Below, one piece after another: positions 8,217-17,704 of a stretch of 64,000 nt of DNA (the first letter of the stretch is position 1; each line of letters begins with the position of its first letter). The notes under the pieces are model-generated. The model made no database searches. It was not told where the DNA came from and was given only the letters and a program-made list of their open reading frames with translations. Location of the stretch: the NCBI GenBank assembly GCA_030684395.1, contig JAUXTT010000004.1:124001-188000 (forward strand), in the 5' to 3' direction. This DNA is from Bacteroidota bacterium. GTDB taxonomy: Bacteria > Bacteroidota > Bacteroidia > B-17B0 > Aurantibacillaceae. Position numbers and translations under genes: made by a program.

Positions 8217-10577
8217 TTATTCGGCACTTTTTATTTTTTCTAATTCCTTAGTAAGAGGCTCACGGCATTTTTGAAAAGTAGTTTCTACTTTTTGAAAATT
8301 AGATTTAATCAGTTCGATGGGAGATATATCCAAGGCCATCTTTTCAATTTCTTTCAGGCTGGCAGCGGCATCATTTATTCCAAGTGTCAAAAATAAACCC
8401 TTCATGCTATGCGATGTGATTTTTATTTTTTTGTAATCATTACTATCAATATCGCTCTTCAATTCTTCCAGTAAGCGGGGAGTATCCGTTAGGAATATTC
8501 CTATCATTTCTGCTAAAAAAGCAGAGTCTCCTTCGGCATGCTCCTTTAGGTAAGTAAGGTCATAAAGACCGGTTAAATCAGTTACAATATTCTTAAGTTC
8601 GGTTTGTTCTTTTAACATGGTGTTAGAGGTTAATTGAATTATTGTTTCTCTTAAAAAATCCGAATTAAATGGTTTGGATATGTATGCATTCATTCCAATA
8701 CTCAGGCACCTCTCAGCTTCTTCTTTTGAAGCATGTGCCGTAAGTGCAATTATAGGAATATTTTTCTTTATTGGATCCTCAAGCGCTCTTATCACTTGCG
8801 TTGCGGTGTATCCATCCATTTCCGGCATCTGAATGTCCATTAATATAATGTCATATTCTCCGGCTTTTAATTTTTCGATAGCTTCAATTCCATTCATTGC
8901 TATTTCCAAATCATCTCCCCATTTTTGGGTAACTTTACGAATCAACCGTTGATTTAGTGGCGTATCCTCGGCCAAAAGAATTTTATGGTTCATACTGTTT
9001 TCTTTATTTATATACTCTGTAGGCTGCTTCAAGTAAGTAATCGGTGTAAATATTTTAGCGCCCGCTTTTTTAAATCTTAAGAAGAATTTAAAAATTGAAC
9101 CTTCGCCAACTTTGCTGCTCACCTCAATTTTTCCTCCCTGAAGATTGAGTAATTGCTGAACAATTGTGAGACCAAGACCTGTTCCTCCATATTTTCGGGT
9201 AGTTTCAGTTGAAGCCTGAGTAAATCGTTCAAAAATTAATTTTAATTTATCCTGCGGAATTCCAATGCCTGTGTCCGAAATTGCAAATTCACATAGCACA
9301 TCGCTTTCAGTTGACTCTATTAACTTAGTTGTAACAGTCACATTACCTTTTTCCGTAAATTTAATTGCGTTACCTACCAGGTTTAACAAGATCTGATTAA
9401 AACGCGCCGCGTCGCCAACCAACGAAAGCGGAATTTTTTCATCGGGCATGAATATCAGTTCTATAGCTTTTTCACGGGCTCTATACTCAAGCAGTTCCAA
9501 AGTAGATTCGATTATCTGATTAATATTCAAGTCGTCTTCCGTAAACTCAAACTTACCTGCTTCAATTTTGGAGAGATCAAGAATATCGTTAATGATTACT
9601 AAAAGGTTTCTTCCGGCAAAATCAATGGACTCAACATATTCTTTTTGTTCTTCATTAAGGGGTGTTTCTTTAAGCAGCGACTGAAATCCTATTATAGCAT
9701 TTAGGGGAGTTCTAATTTCATGGCTCATACTAGCCAAAAATTGTTCCTTGGCCAATTTGGATTGCTCCGCTAATGTATTGGCAGCAAAAAGCTTTTCATT
9801 TTTTTCAACTAATTCCTGCGTTCTTTCTTTTACCCTTGCCTCCAACAGGTTGTTAGTTTCAGAAAGTGCCTGGTCATGCCTTTCTATTTGTACCAACATC
9901 TTATTAAACGCATCTGATAATTTAGATATTTCATCTTTACCATGATGCGTGGAGCGAATACTGTAATTTCTTGTTTTTATTACATTTTCCATCACATTCA
10001 CTAACTTAATAATTGGCTTCGAAATGTATTTTTGTAAAAAAGCGGATAAAATGAATGCGAAAATAAATCCAACGAGAATTACTAACATCCCGATTTTTAT
10101 TTTGGCCATTAACTGATCTTTTATATCAGACAATTCCGCTTTTAAGCAAACTGTACCTATCCACTCCTTTTCATGAACAATTTTATAGTAGATAAACAAA
10201 TCGTTATCTGTAAATTCGGATAATTCTGCTTTCTTAGTGTTAACTTTAAAAGCAAAATTTTGCCCATCAGCCCTAATATAATTAGCCAAAACTATTCCCG
10301 ATGTATCCATTACACAGGCATTGGTAATATTGGTCTCAACCTTTAAGTCGCTTAATATTTCCTCCGACGATTCTCTGTCGTTAAAAAGCAGTGGGGCTAC
10401 CGAGTTTGTACCAATAACTTTTGCTATGGAAAGTAAACTCTTGTTTTTATTTTCACACATCGATTTGTAATCAATCACAAAAAAAGTAACCGAACATAAA
10501 ATAATCACAACAAAAGCTGTTAATACCTGCATAAGTATTAGCTTTCGGTGAATAGATATGTTGGTTAATAGTCCCAT
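8217..10577 (-). CDS. Hybrid sensor histidine kinase: CHASE8-like/HAMP/HisKA/HATPase/REC/HPt
   Basis: 786 aa. A first membrane segment (residues 13-35) and a second (163-181) bracket a ~125-residue periplasmic domain beginning GTNSVAPLLFNDRESSEEIL, which resembles the CHASE8 sensor domain of YfiN-type proteins. Then come HAMP (~183-235), a coiled coil, HisKA with phospho-acceptor His286 (SMSHEIRTPLN), HATPase with GGTGLGL (464-470), a receiver with Asp581 (DIQMPEMDG) and a C-terminal HPt domain with His723 (TSHSMKG). The full phosphorelay is therefore in one chain, but no output regulator is encoded nearby. It overlaps yfiR upstream by 1 bp and is the last gene of a five-gene operon. The YfiR neighbour suggests that periplasmic YfiR controls this sensor. 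Confidence 0.9.
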   Translation of the reverse strand: MGLLTNISIHRKLILMQVLTAFVVIILCSVTFFVIDYKSMCENKNKSLLSIAKVIGTNSVAPLLFNDRESSEEILSDLKVETNITNACVMDTSGIVLANYIRADGQNFAFKVNTKKAELSEFTDNDLFIYYKIVHEKEWIGTVCLKAELSDIKDQLMAKIKIGMLVILVGFIFAFILSAFLQKYISKPIIKLVNVMENVIKTRNYSIRSTHHGKDEISKLSDAFNKMLVQIERHDQALSETNNLLEARVKERTQELVEKNEKLFAANTLAEQSKLAKEQFLASMSHEIRTPLNAIIGFQSLLKETPLNEEQKEYVESIDFAGRNLLVIINDILDLSKIEAGKFEFTEDDLNINQIIESTLELLEYRAREKAIELIFMPDEKIPLSLVGDAARFNQILLNLVGNAIKFTEKGNVTVTTKLIESTESDVLCEFAISDTGIGIPQDKLKLIFERFTQASTETTRKYGGTGLGLTIVQQLLNLQGGKIEVSSKVGEGSIFKFFLRFKKAGAKIFTPITYLKQPTEYINKENSMNHKILLAEDTPLNQRLIRKVTQKWGDDLEIAMNGIEAIEKLKAGEYDIILMDIQMPEMDGYTATQVIRALEDPIKKNIPIIALTAHASKEEAERCLSIGMNAYISKPFNSDFLRETIIQLTSNTMLKEQTELKNIVTDLTGLYDLTYLKEHAEGDSAFLAEMIGIFLTDTPRLLEELKSDIDSNDYKKIKITSHSMKGLFLTLGINDAAASLKEIEKMALDISPIELIKSNFQKVETTFQKCREPLTKELEKIKSAE

Positions 10578-11116
10578 TATTCCTGAACGTTTTGAGCCAA
10601 TTTTAAGAGTTGTGAACTGGCTTTTAAGTTGGCTTTACTCAAGGATCCTAAGTTTATTTCGAATTTTATTCTATTGTCGATTACCATAAAATTGATTCCG
10701 GATCCATATTCCAGACATCCTTGTTTCTCTGTTATGATTAAGGTGTTTTTAGTGTATTTAGAGTTAATACACTCCTTAAGGTTTTTGGAGGAAGATGTTT
10801 CAGGAACAAATAATATTTGGCAGGCTGTAACTTCTGCAGCACTATTAAACCTAACAATCTCAATTTTTCTGTTATTGATTTTTTTGCTTAGTGCTAATCC
10901 CTGTAATGGTTTGTAAATGGAAGATTCACCAACAACTCCGATCACAAATGAGGAAGAGCCGTCCTCCTGTTTTTCCCATTCAACAAATTTTGTAAAATTA
11001 TAGATAAAGGCTGCCTTTGCAGAATACTCTTCCACTTCACTTTTTTGCAATTGAAAAAAAGAACTTGTTATAATAATAACAATAATCAGTAATATGTTCT
11101 TCGATCCTTTATACAT
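10577..11116 (-). CDS. YfiR-family periplasmic regulator (DUF4154)
   Basis: 179 aa. A signal peptide (first ~22 residues) is followed by the family opening E-Y-S-A-K-A-A-F-I-Y-N-F-T-K-F-V-E-W, then FVIGVVG, QILFVPE, and the closing GSGINFMVIDNRIKFEINL...ANLKASSQLLKLA. In Pseudomonas, YfiR is a periplasmic repressor of the CHASE8-HAMP-GGDEF protein YfiN. Here it sits 1 bp from a histidine kinase with a CHASE8-like sensor, so the inferred target is that kinase. I see no conserved extra domain and the length is typical. Confidence 0.85.
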   Translation of the reverse strand: MYKGSKNILLIIVIIITSSFFQLQKSEVEEYSAKAAFIYNFTKFVEWEKQEDGSSSFVIGVVGESSIYKPLQGLALSKKINNRKIEIVRFNSAAEVTACQILFVPETSSSKNLKECINSKYTKNTLIITEKQGCLEYGSGINFMVIDNRIKFEINLGSLSKANLKASSQLLKLAQNVQE

Positions 11117-11142
11117 TTCGTTTTTACAATCTCCTTTATTCT

Positions 11143-13383
11143 TTACAAATCCAAATTTAAACTAATCATAAACGATCTTCCTGCCTGAGGCAGCAAAGAG
11201 TTTCTATATCCGAGACTACGTTTAGTGAAGTCGTCTCCGGAATCTGCTTGTTCTAAGCCGGGGTGAAAATAGTCGATATTTGTAATATTCTTAATCTTAA
11301 AAACCAGTGAGGTAACTTTATAATTAAACGTAATACTCCCATCCATAGTAAAATATGATCCAATTTTATACTCCTTTTCTCGCAAGGCGTTTCTTGAATA
11401 CACTAAACGATCACTTACATAATTTCCCCTAACATTTAAATTAATGTTTTTAAGCACCGGAAGGTTTATTCCGATATTTACTTTGTGGGGAGCAATATCT
11501 CCTAATACAACTTCTCCATTTTCCCACTCTCCCGATGTATGATTATAATGGATACTACTAAGTGCCTGCGTATAAGAATAATAACAATAACCCGAAATTT
11601 TAGCGGAGTTAGGAATAAAATTCTTAAACATTACACTGCTTTTTAACTCAGCGCCGTAGATTTTTCTTTTTCCCGCATTTTCTGCCTCTTCCTTTATAAC
11701 ATTACGATACATGGAATAAAACAAAGAACCTGTTAATGTGAGAGAACCGAAACTATACATGCTTGCTAATTCAAAATTTTGCGCTTTTTCCGGTTTCAAA
11801 TTCACATTTGCTTTTCTTCCATTCCATCCTCCGAAAAGCTGGCGCGGAGGCGGTTCCTGATATGCTTCGCCATAAATTAATTTAACAGCTCCCTTATTCT
11901 TCAATAAATAAATTGTAGATGCTCTTATATTTGTATTGATACCATATATACTATTATAATCAAACCGCCCCCCGGCATTAAACCGAAATTTCTTCAACTT
12001 AGCGAGAAACTGAAGATAAGTTCCTGCATCATCTGTAAACAATAAATTTTCGGCAGGCATTTCAGGATGGGGGGCAACAACAATATCATAAGTAGAATCT
12101 TTACTATGACCGATTCCTGCCCCGTAGCCTTGCGGTCCGGGTGTTGATGTTGGTATGGTTGAACTAAATGCATCCCAATACCCTGGAATATCATACGCTT
12201 TTGTTAACTGTTTTCGTTCATATTTACCACCGGCCTGCAAGCTTATATTTTTATTTATGTCACATGTAAAATCTTCTTTAAATAAGTAACTGTTATTTAT
12301 AGCGTTCCAATTGGTAATGCTTATATACGAATACTGTTCCATGCCGGTATTCCAATCAGGTTCGGCCTCGGCCCAATCTCCCCACACTCTGTTTTTCCGA
12401 AACAACAAAAGTGTATTGAACCTGCACCTTTTATATTCAGTATTATTTTCGAGGTACAACTGAAAAGAAGATTTTTTCCAGAGTGCATTGTTTTGTGCTC
12501 TATCGGCTGCATACCACGATCCATAACCTTCCCTGTTTTTCCAGTTAATAAATCCAATTTTTATATTCTTATAAATAATATGGCCTACTACACCGTAATT
12601 ATCTGCCGGTGAATAATACTTGCCATAATTTACATTAAGGTGTTTATGTTGTAAAACAGGTCCCCAAACAGCTGTATCCGAAAATTGTTTATTAGACAAA
12701 AAACCCCATTTACCCGAAAGATCTGCTTCGTCGCTTCTGTAAAATTTTCCTGCAAGCGAAAAAGAAACATCCCCCTTTTTACCAATAGTGGCCAGTTCTA
12801 CGCTTTTTGTATTATAACTTCCACCTTGCATGCTGACAAAAGTTTTAGTGCCATCCTCATTTAATGAACTCCCATCTTTTGTGATTATATTAATAATCCC
12901 TAAAAAAGCATTAGGACCATATAAGGAAGATGTAGGGCCATAAAGTACTTCAATACGCTCTATATTATATATAGGATAGTGTTTTCCCAACAAGGCTTCG
13001 TGCGCCCACAAATCGTTATCAATAATCCCGTTAATCATTAATAAAGTTCGTTGGGTAATAGGTGTTCTGTAGCCCCTTTGATAGGCAACAATTCCTCCTC
13101 TTCCGTTAGGATTAACCACATCAAAGCCCGGAAGATCTGTAATGATTTCTGTAAGATCAGTATAACCGCGTTTTTTTATTTCTTCGGCCGTTATAACCAC
13201 AATGGTAGCAGGCGCTTCCAACCCTGGTTGTTTGTTCCCGGAAGCTGTTATCACATTGATCTTTAATAATTCTTCGAGACTCATGTCGAGCAAATTAATA
13301 GTTGTATCCTCCTGGGCCAATAGATTTGCGACGGAAAAAACTCCCGCAACTATAATCCCGGCTATGTGTTTATTTTTGGACAC
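11143..13383 (-). CDS. TonB-dependent outer-membrane receptor
   Basis: 746 aa. A signal peptide is followed by a DMSLEELLKINVITASG segment, then a plug domain (APATIVVITAEEIKKRGYTDLTEIITDLPGFDVV, ...RIEVLYGPTSSLYGPNAFLGIINIITK) and a long beta-barrel rich in aromatic strands ending in ...RSFMISLNLDL, a typical outer-membrane C-terminus. There is no SusD partner and no N-terminal carboxypeptidase-like domain, so it is not a polysaccharide SusC type. It lies 26 bp upstream of yfiR and 37 bp downstream of a nucleotidase-like lipoprotein. The ligand is unknown. Confidence 0.9.
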   Translation of the reverse strand: MSKNKHIAGIIVAGVFSVANLLAQEDTTINLLDMSLEELLKINVITASGNKQPGLEAPATIVVITAEEIKKRGYTDLTEIITDLPGFDVVNPNGRGGIVAYQRGYRTPITQRTLLMINGIIDNDLWAHEALLGKHYPIYNIERIEVLYGPTSSLYGPNAFLGIINIITKDGSSLNEDGTKTFVSMQGGSYNTKSVELATIGKKGDVSFSLAGKFYRSDEADLSGKWGFLSNKQFSDTAVWGPVLQHKHLNVNYGKYYSPADNYGVVGHIIYKNIKIGFINWKNREGYGSWYAADRAQNNALWKKSSFQLYLENNTEYKRCRFNTLLLFRKNRVWGDWAEAEPDWNTGMEQYSYISITNWNAINNSYLFKEDFTCDINKNISLQAGGKYERKQLTKAYDIPGYWDAFSSTIPTSTPGPQGYGAGIGHSKDSTYDIVVAPHPEMPAENLLFTDDAGTYLQFLAKLKKFRFNAGGRFDYNSIYGINTNIRASTIYLLKNKGAVKLIYGEAYQEPPPRQLFGGWNGRKANVNLKPEKAQNFELASMYSFGSLTLTGSLFYSMYRNVIKEEAENAGKRKIYGAELKSSVMFKNFIPNSAKISGYCYYSYTQALSSIHYNHTSGEWENGEVVLGDIAPHKVNIGINLPVLKNINLNVRGNYVSDRLVYSRNALREKEYKIGSYFTMDGSITFNYKVTSLVFKIKNITNIDYFHPGLEQADSGDDFTKRSLGYRNSLLPQAGRSFMISLNLDL

Positions 13384-13420
13384 AATTTCTTTATTTATAT
13401 ATCTGCTCTCAACATCAAAC

Positions 13421-14191
13421 TCATTGGAAGCTCACTCTTCCATCTAAAACCGGTGTTAATGGTGAGAAAACTGTAATATACTCCTTCACGGCATTTGCCT
13501 GGTTCTCTCCAAGGTTTTCCTTTTTACCTGCCGAAATGTTTTTAAGTGTAACGTACCCATCATTTCCTTCGGCAATGTATGATGGCAATACCACTTTGTA
13601 CTCCGCGAGTGAATCCAGAGACGCATCATTTATTATCACGGAAACAACTCTGTTACCTGCACTTGTTATACTGTTTTCATCAACACTAAGTAACTGGGGA
13701 GATTTTGTAGGGTCAATTTTCACTTTTATTTGTTTTGATAATTGCATAAAGGGACCCATCGACAATGGTAGCTGAGCACAGGAACGTTCCAGTATTTCCT
13801 TAAGTTGTTTCCCGTTTACTTTAACAATAACGCTGGCATCACCAAAGGGTAGCATTTCATCAACTTCGCCCGCCGTAATATCACCGGCGGGGTATATTCC
13901 GTTAGGCCGTTTTGAAGCACTAAACCGTATATTACCTCCATTTACCATTACAAAATCAACTGTTTTCCCTTTGTTAACCATATCATTCATCACTGCATCA
14001 CATATCATGTTTCCTATAACTGTTTCTTTGTTCCTCACCATATTAAGGTTGGCATCCAGATCAACCGTTATGCTTCCCAATACAGGTGATTCGGGAACAA
14101 CCGGCTTTTTCCTGCAAGCGCTTATGCCCGACAAAACACATACAACTATTACTATTTGGGTTATCTGTTTCATTTTAGCTACCCGATTCAA
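13421..14191 (-). CDS. Lipoprotein consisting of a lone 5'-nucleotidase C-terminal domain
   Basis: 256 aa. The leader ends in a lipobox (LSGISAC; Cys at about residue 26). The rest matches the C-terminal (substrate-binding) domain of UshA-type 5'-nucleotidases: MVRNKETVIGNMICDAV, FVMVNGGNIRF, GDITAGEVDEMLPFGDASVIVKVNGKQLKEILE, and YKVVLPSYIAEGNDGYVTL. The catalytic metallophosphatase domain that normally precedes it is absent both here and in the neighbouring genes. It may bind rather than hydrolyse a nucleotide-like ligand, or work with a phosphatase elsewhere. Its start overlaps the upstream TonB receptor by 4 bp, so they are co-translated. Confidence 0.8.
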   Translation of the reverse strand: MNRVAKMKQITQIVIVVCVLSGISACRKKPVVPESPVLGSITVDLDANLNMVRNKETVIGNMICDAVMNDMVNKGKTVDFVMVNGGNIRFSASKRPNGIYPAGDITAGEVDEMLPFGDASVIVKVNGKQLKEILERSCAQLPLSMGPFMQLSKQIKVKIDPTKSPQLLSVDENSITSAGNRVVSVIINDASLDSLAEYKVVLPSYIAEGNDGYVTLKNISAGKKENLGENQANAVKEYITVFSPLTPVLDGRVSFQ

Positions 14192-16308
14192 AATTTATAT
14201 TTCACATTAAGTAGAACTGATGGCCCGGGTTGTATTAATCCTCTTTTTCCAAAAGAGTTAATGTCGGTAGACTCATTCGGGTCGCTGAATTTTTTTCCCA
14301 AATTTGCCCCTTGCATTGCGAATGAAATATTTTTATTGAGCGTGTAGATCAGATTAAAATTTCCCTGAACATAGAAGGGTATATTTACAAAATGGTCCTG
14401 CTCCAGGTAAGTCCGGTTATTATTATAACAGGAGTTACCAAAGTTTCCTCCGGCAAAAAACTGAAATTTCCATACGTTTATATTTATGCCCGAATTAATA
14501 CGCATTGTGGGCGAATTATTTAGGGTTTTATAATAAGACTCTTGCTTATCAAAAAAAGTGACGTCAAATTTTTTCACTTTATCCCCGTTCCAACTAAAAG
14601 TACTTAAGAAATAAGAATAGTTAGCAAAAAACAGAATTTTTGAATTGAACTTAATATTCAACTCAATTTCATTTCCAATTGTGTATAAATCTCCGATATT
14701 TTCATAGGTTCCTATGCTGCCTTCGCCGTGCGGATCATAAACACGTATCAGGTTTTTATTTTGAATATAAAAAACATTGTATTTTAAAACGAATTTTTCG
14801 TAAGCCGCTTCTACGCCCAATTCATAAGTATTAATTTTTTCAGGAACGAGATTGAGGTTCCCTTTCACCCCTGATTCATTTCCGAGTGTTGTATTATCAT
14901 ACAGTTCCAAAAAGGTGGGCGCCCTGAAGGCTTTTCCTGCCAACGCCTTGAAACTAAAATGTTTTGATAATTTATAAGTTAATCCTGCACGGGGGTTAAA
15001 TGATTGTCCAAAATCACTATAGTCATCATAACGAACACCTAGCGTAACATTCACGTTTTTTATTTTATAACAACCCTGCAAAAAATAAGCGAATACAAAT
15101 CTTCTTTTGTTCTTTTGATCATAAGGGATGTTGTCGTAATTTGAAAACGATTCTTTATTTATATCTCCAACTATTTGATAATTTCTGGTAAGCTCATACT
15201 TTGACAAGGACAGGTCCTCAAATACATTTCCTGTTAAAATATCCAAATGTTCATTTGCCTTTATAAATAAATCAACTGATGCGCCATATAACTTCCCCAC
15301 ATATTTTTCATGATCAAACTTGCCATTTGCAAACGTATCATTAGAAATTGGTGAAATATAGTTATCAGGGGTTTCCTGACTCAGAAAATCATGGTAATTA
15401 ATATTTCCATATACTTTTGGAGAGATAATAACATTTTCACCTATCCTGAAATCATACTTCATGGAAGAAGCAAATTGATTGGTAAACAGTTTAGATTCAG
15501 GAGCGGCAATGTATACCGGACCAACCCATGACCCTTGCTGTCTCCCTATGTTAAACAGATTAAAAGAAAAATTCCCAACAGAAAAATTACTGTTTAAGTA
15601 AAAATCCTTATTCCATCTGTTTGTGGTATATCCGGTATCTCCTTTGGTTAGGCTCCAGGCTTGGTTGCTCACGCGATCTGTATCAACAACTGAGTTTGCC
15701 CCTTTTGTCGTTAATCCACCTACCGATAAACTGAATTTTGTATTTCTCTTTTCCACGTTAAAATTAATATTGGCTTTAACGGTTCCATTGTTCCCGGCGG
15801 CGGCGTTTACCGAAGATTGTTTAATCGTAAATATATTGATTACTCCTGCCATAGCACTTGAACCAAATAAAGCAGAACCCGGACCTCTAACAACTTCTAT
15901 CTTTTCAATAAATTCAACAGGCATATCGTAGATTGCCCTGCCACTATAAAAATCATTTAATTGCTGACCGTTTATTAAAAAAAGAATTTCACCGTCCTTT
16001 CTTGCACCTCTCAATGCTACTCTGTAAAACCCATAGGAATCGATACTCACTTCTACACCGGGTACAAATTTCAACACATCAACTAATGTTATTGCCCCCA
16101 TTTTCGTTATTTGAGCCTGAGTAATTACATTCATAATCGCCGGAGCATCACTTGAACGTTGCAATGTTTTAGAAGCACTAAAAACCTCTACATCCATCAA
16201 CTCTTCCAGAGACATTTCACTGAGTTTATTAAAATTCGTTATAGTATCTGTTTGAGAAAACAAAGTGAGGGAAAGAAAAAGTAGTATAGACGAAAAGCCG
16301 ATTTTCAT
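14188..16308 (-). CDS. TonB-dependent outer-membrane receptor (first gene of the yfiR/kinase operon)
   Basis: 706 aa. A signal peptide ends near FSQTD, followed by a MSLEELMDVEVFSASK segment like that of the second receptor, then the plug (APAIMNVITQAQITKMGAITLVDVLKFVPGVEV, KIEVVRGPGSALFGSSAMAGVINIFT) and a barrel ending in LLNVKYKF. It is a vitamin- or metal-type receptor without a SusD partner. A TATATTTG element lies just upstream on the same strand (complement of 16320-16327), which would give a very short leader. It opens an operon of five genes, all on the minus strand and closely spaced or overlapping. Confidence 0.9.
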   Translation of the reverse strand: MKIGFSSILLFLSLTLFSQTDTITNFNKLSEMSLEELMDVEVFSASKTLQRSSDAPAIMNVITQAQITKMGAITLVDVLKFVPGVEVSIDSYGFYRVALRGARKDGEILFLINGQQLNDFYSGRAIYDMPVEFIEKIEVVRGPGSALFGSSAMAGVINIFTIKQSSVNAAAGNNGTVKANINFNVEKRNTKFSLSVGGLTTKGANSVVDTDRVSNQAWSLTKGDTGYTTNRWNKDFYLNSNFSVGNFSFNLFNIGRQQGSWVGPVYIAAPESKLFTNQFASSMKYDFRIGENVIISPKVYGNINYHDFLSQETPDNYISPISNDTFANGKFDHEKYVGKLYGASVDLFIKANEHLDILTGNVFEDLSLSKYELTRNYQIVGDINKESFSNYDNIPYDQKNKRRFVFAYFLQGCYKIKNVNVTLGVRYDDYSDFGQSFNPRAGLTYKLSKHFSFKALAGKAFRAPTFLELYDNTTLGNESGVKGNLNLVPEKINTYELGVEAAYEKFVLKYNVFYIQNKNLIRVYDPHGEGSIGTYENIGDLYTIGNEIELNIKFNSKILFFANYSYFLSTFSWNGDKVKKFDVTFFDKQESYYKTLNNSPTMRINSGININVWKFQFFAGGNFGNSCYNNNRTYLEQDHFVNIPFYVQGNFNLIYTLNKNISFAMQGANLGKKFSDPNESTDINSFGKRGLIQPGPSVLLNVKYKF

Positions 16309-16469
16309 AAACGAAAAGCCAAATATAATCGATTAGCATAACGAATGTACTAAATTCGGGGCAATTTAGCAAGTTTATTATTGGCTAAAACCCTATGTTA
16401 TAACTACAAGAATAATGGGAATTTTGATAAAGAAATTGATGCATTCATATAAAATTCACTCGAACTTTA

Positions 16470-17654
16470 TTATTCGAAATCTTTATATAAAAGATACTTT
16501 TTACGGATTGGTTTAAACCCGGCAATATCAGGTTGCCAGCTCTTTCTTATCTCTTCTTCGGTTTTACCTTCCTTTATTTGCTTTTGAAGTATATCGTTCC
16601 CTGCATGGAAATTAAAATTCTCATCAAAGTAATTCGGATCCTTGAGACTGTTGTATGTTCCGATGATCCAATAAACATAAACCTGACGGGATACTCTAAC
16701 CACTTCTTCACCAAAAACTTTCAAGTCATACCCATAACATACTTTCCCTTCATATTTAGGAGTTTTTGCGCCTTCCGTAGATTTTGGTGTAAAGTTCATT
16801 CTTCCATCTTTCAAATCAGGATGGCCTATCATTTGAAAAGGATATTCCGTTCCTCTTCCAACCGACATTATTGTTCCTTCGAATAAACCAAGAGAAGGGT
16901 ACAAATAAACGGCAGTCATATTAGGCAAATTTGGCGAAGGTTTTATTGGTAATTGATATGAAACAGTATGATCGTAATTAAGCAATTGAACAACGGTAAG
17001 ATTACATTTTTTTCCACCTGCAAGCCAGCCTTCTCCGTTCACCATCTGTGCGTATTCTCCACAAGTCATTCCATAAACAAGAGGAACGGGATGTAAACCC
17101 AAAAAGGATTTCCACTTCATATCCAGCACAGGTCCATCAATAAAAAAGCCATTGGGATTAGGACGATCTAATACTATGAATTGTTTGTTGTTCTCTGCAC
17201 AAGCTTCCATACAGTAGGTCATGGTAGAAATGTAGGTGTAAAAACGAACTCCCACATCCTGCATATCATAGATTACTATATCAATTCCGGCAAGATCTTC
17301 TTTGGTTGGTTTTTTATGTTTGCCATATAAGGAGATGATGGGCAATCCTGTTTTACTATCAGTTTGATTTCCTACTTTTTCGCCTGCATCCGCTTTTCCC
17401 CTGAAACCGTGTTCCGGAGAAAAGATCTTTTTGATCTTCACCTTCAGTTTGAGAAGCGTATCAACCAGGTGAGTACTGTTTATTTGCGAAGTAACATTAG
17501 CAATAACGGCCACATTTTTCCCTTGCAATAATGGAAGATATTTATCCATTCGTTTAGCGCCTACAACTATCTCCTTATCCGTAAGCACTTTCACGTCCTG
17601 TGCAGATAAACTAAAAAGGGAGAATAAAAAAAATGTAATTGCTAAAATTCTCAT
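16470..17654 (-). CDS. DUF1343 / NamZ-like exo-beta-N-acetylmuramidase
   Basis: 394 aa with a signal peptide ending at LSAQD. DUF1343 landmarks are clear: NVAVIANVTSQ, KKIFSPEHGFRGKADAGEKV, LPIISLYG, DIVIYDMQDVGVRFYTYISTM, VLDRPNPN and LVYGMTCGEYAQM. A characterised member (NamZ) removes N-acetylmuramic acid from peptidoglycan fragments. Here the protein is predicted to be exported, so a role in muropeptide recycling or scavenging is the best inference. It is transcribed away from the permease gene at 17705, whose promoter overlaps its 5' end. Confidence 0.85.
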   Translation of the reverse strand: MRILAITFFLFSLFSLSAQDVKVLTDKEIVVGAKRMDKYLPLLQGKNVAVIANVTSQINSTHLVDTLLKLKVKIKKIFSPEHGFRGKADAGEKVGNQTDSKTGLPIISLYGKHKKPTKEDLAGIDIVIYDMQDVGVRFYTYISTMTYCMEACAENNKQFIVLDRPNPNGFFIDGPVLDMKWKSFLGLHPVPLVYGMTCGEYAQMVNGEGWLAGGKKCNLTVVQLLNYDHTVSYQLPIKPSPNLPNMTAVYLYPSLGLFEGTIMSVGRGTEYPFQMIGHPDLKDGRMNFTPKSTEGAKTPKYEGKVCYGYDLKVFGEEVVRVSRQVYVYWIIGTYNSLKDPNYFDENFNFHAGNDILQKQIKEGKTEEEIRKSWQPDIAGFKPIRKKYLLYKDFE

Positions 17655-17670
17655 GCTATTGTTACCTTTG
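17639..17670 (+). promoter_or_regulatory. Promoter of the LolC/E-like permease gene
   Basis: TTG at 17639-17641 (-33) and TACCTTTG at 17663-17670 (-7) are separated by 21 nt, a good match to the Bacteroidota promoter. It overlaps the start codon of the divergent NamZ-like gene, so the two genes may interfere. The transcript would begin near 17676, about 28 nt before the TTG start at 17705. Confidence 0.55.
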
Positions 17671-17704
17671 TGAAAAGCAAAGCTTAAATATACAGCTTTA
17701 CTAA

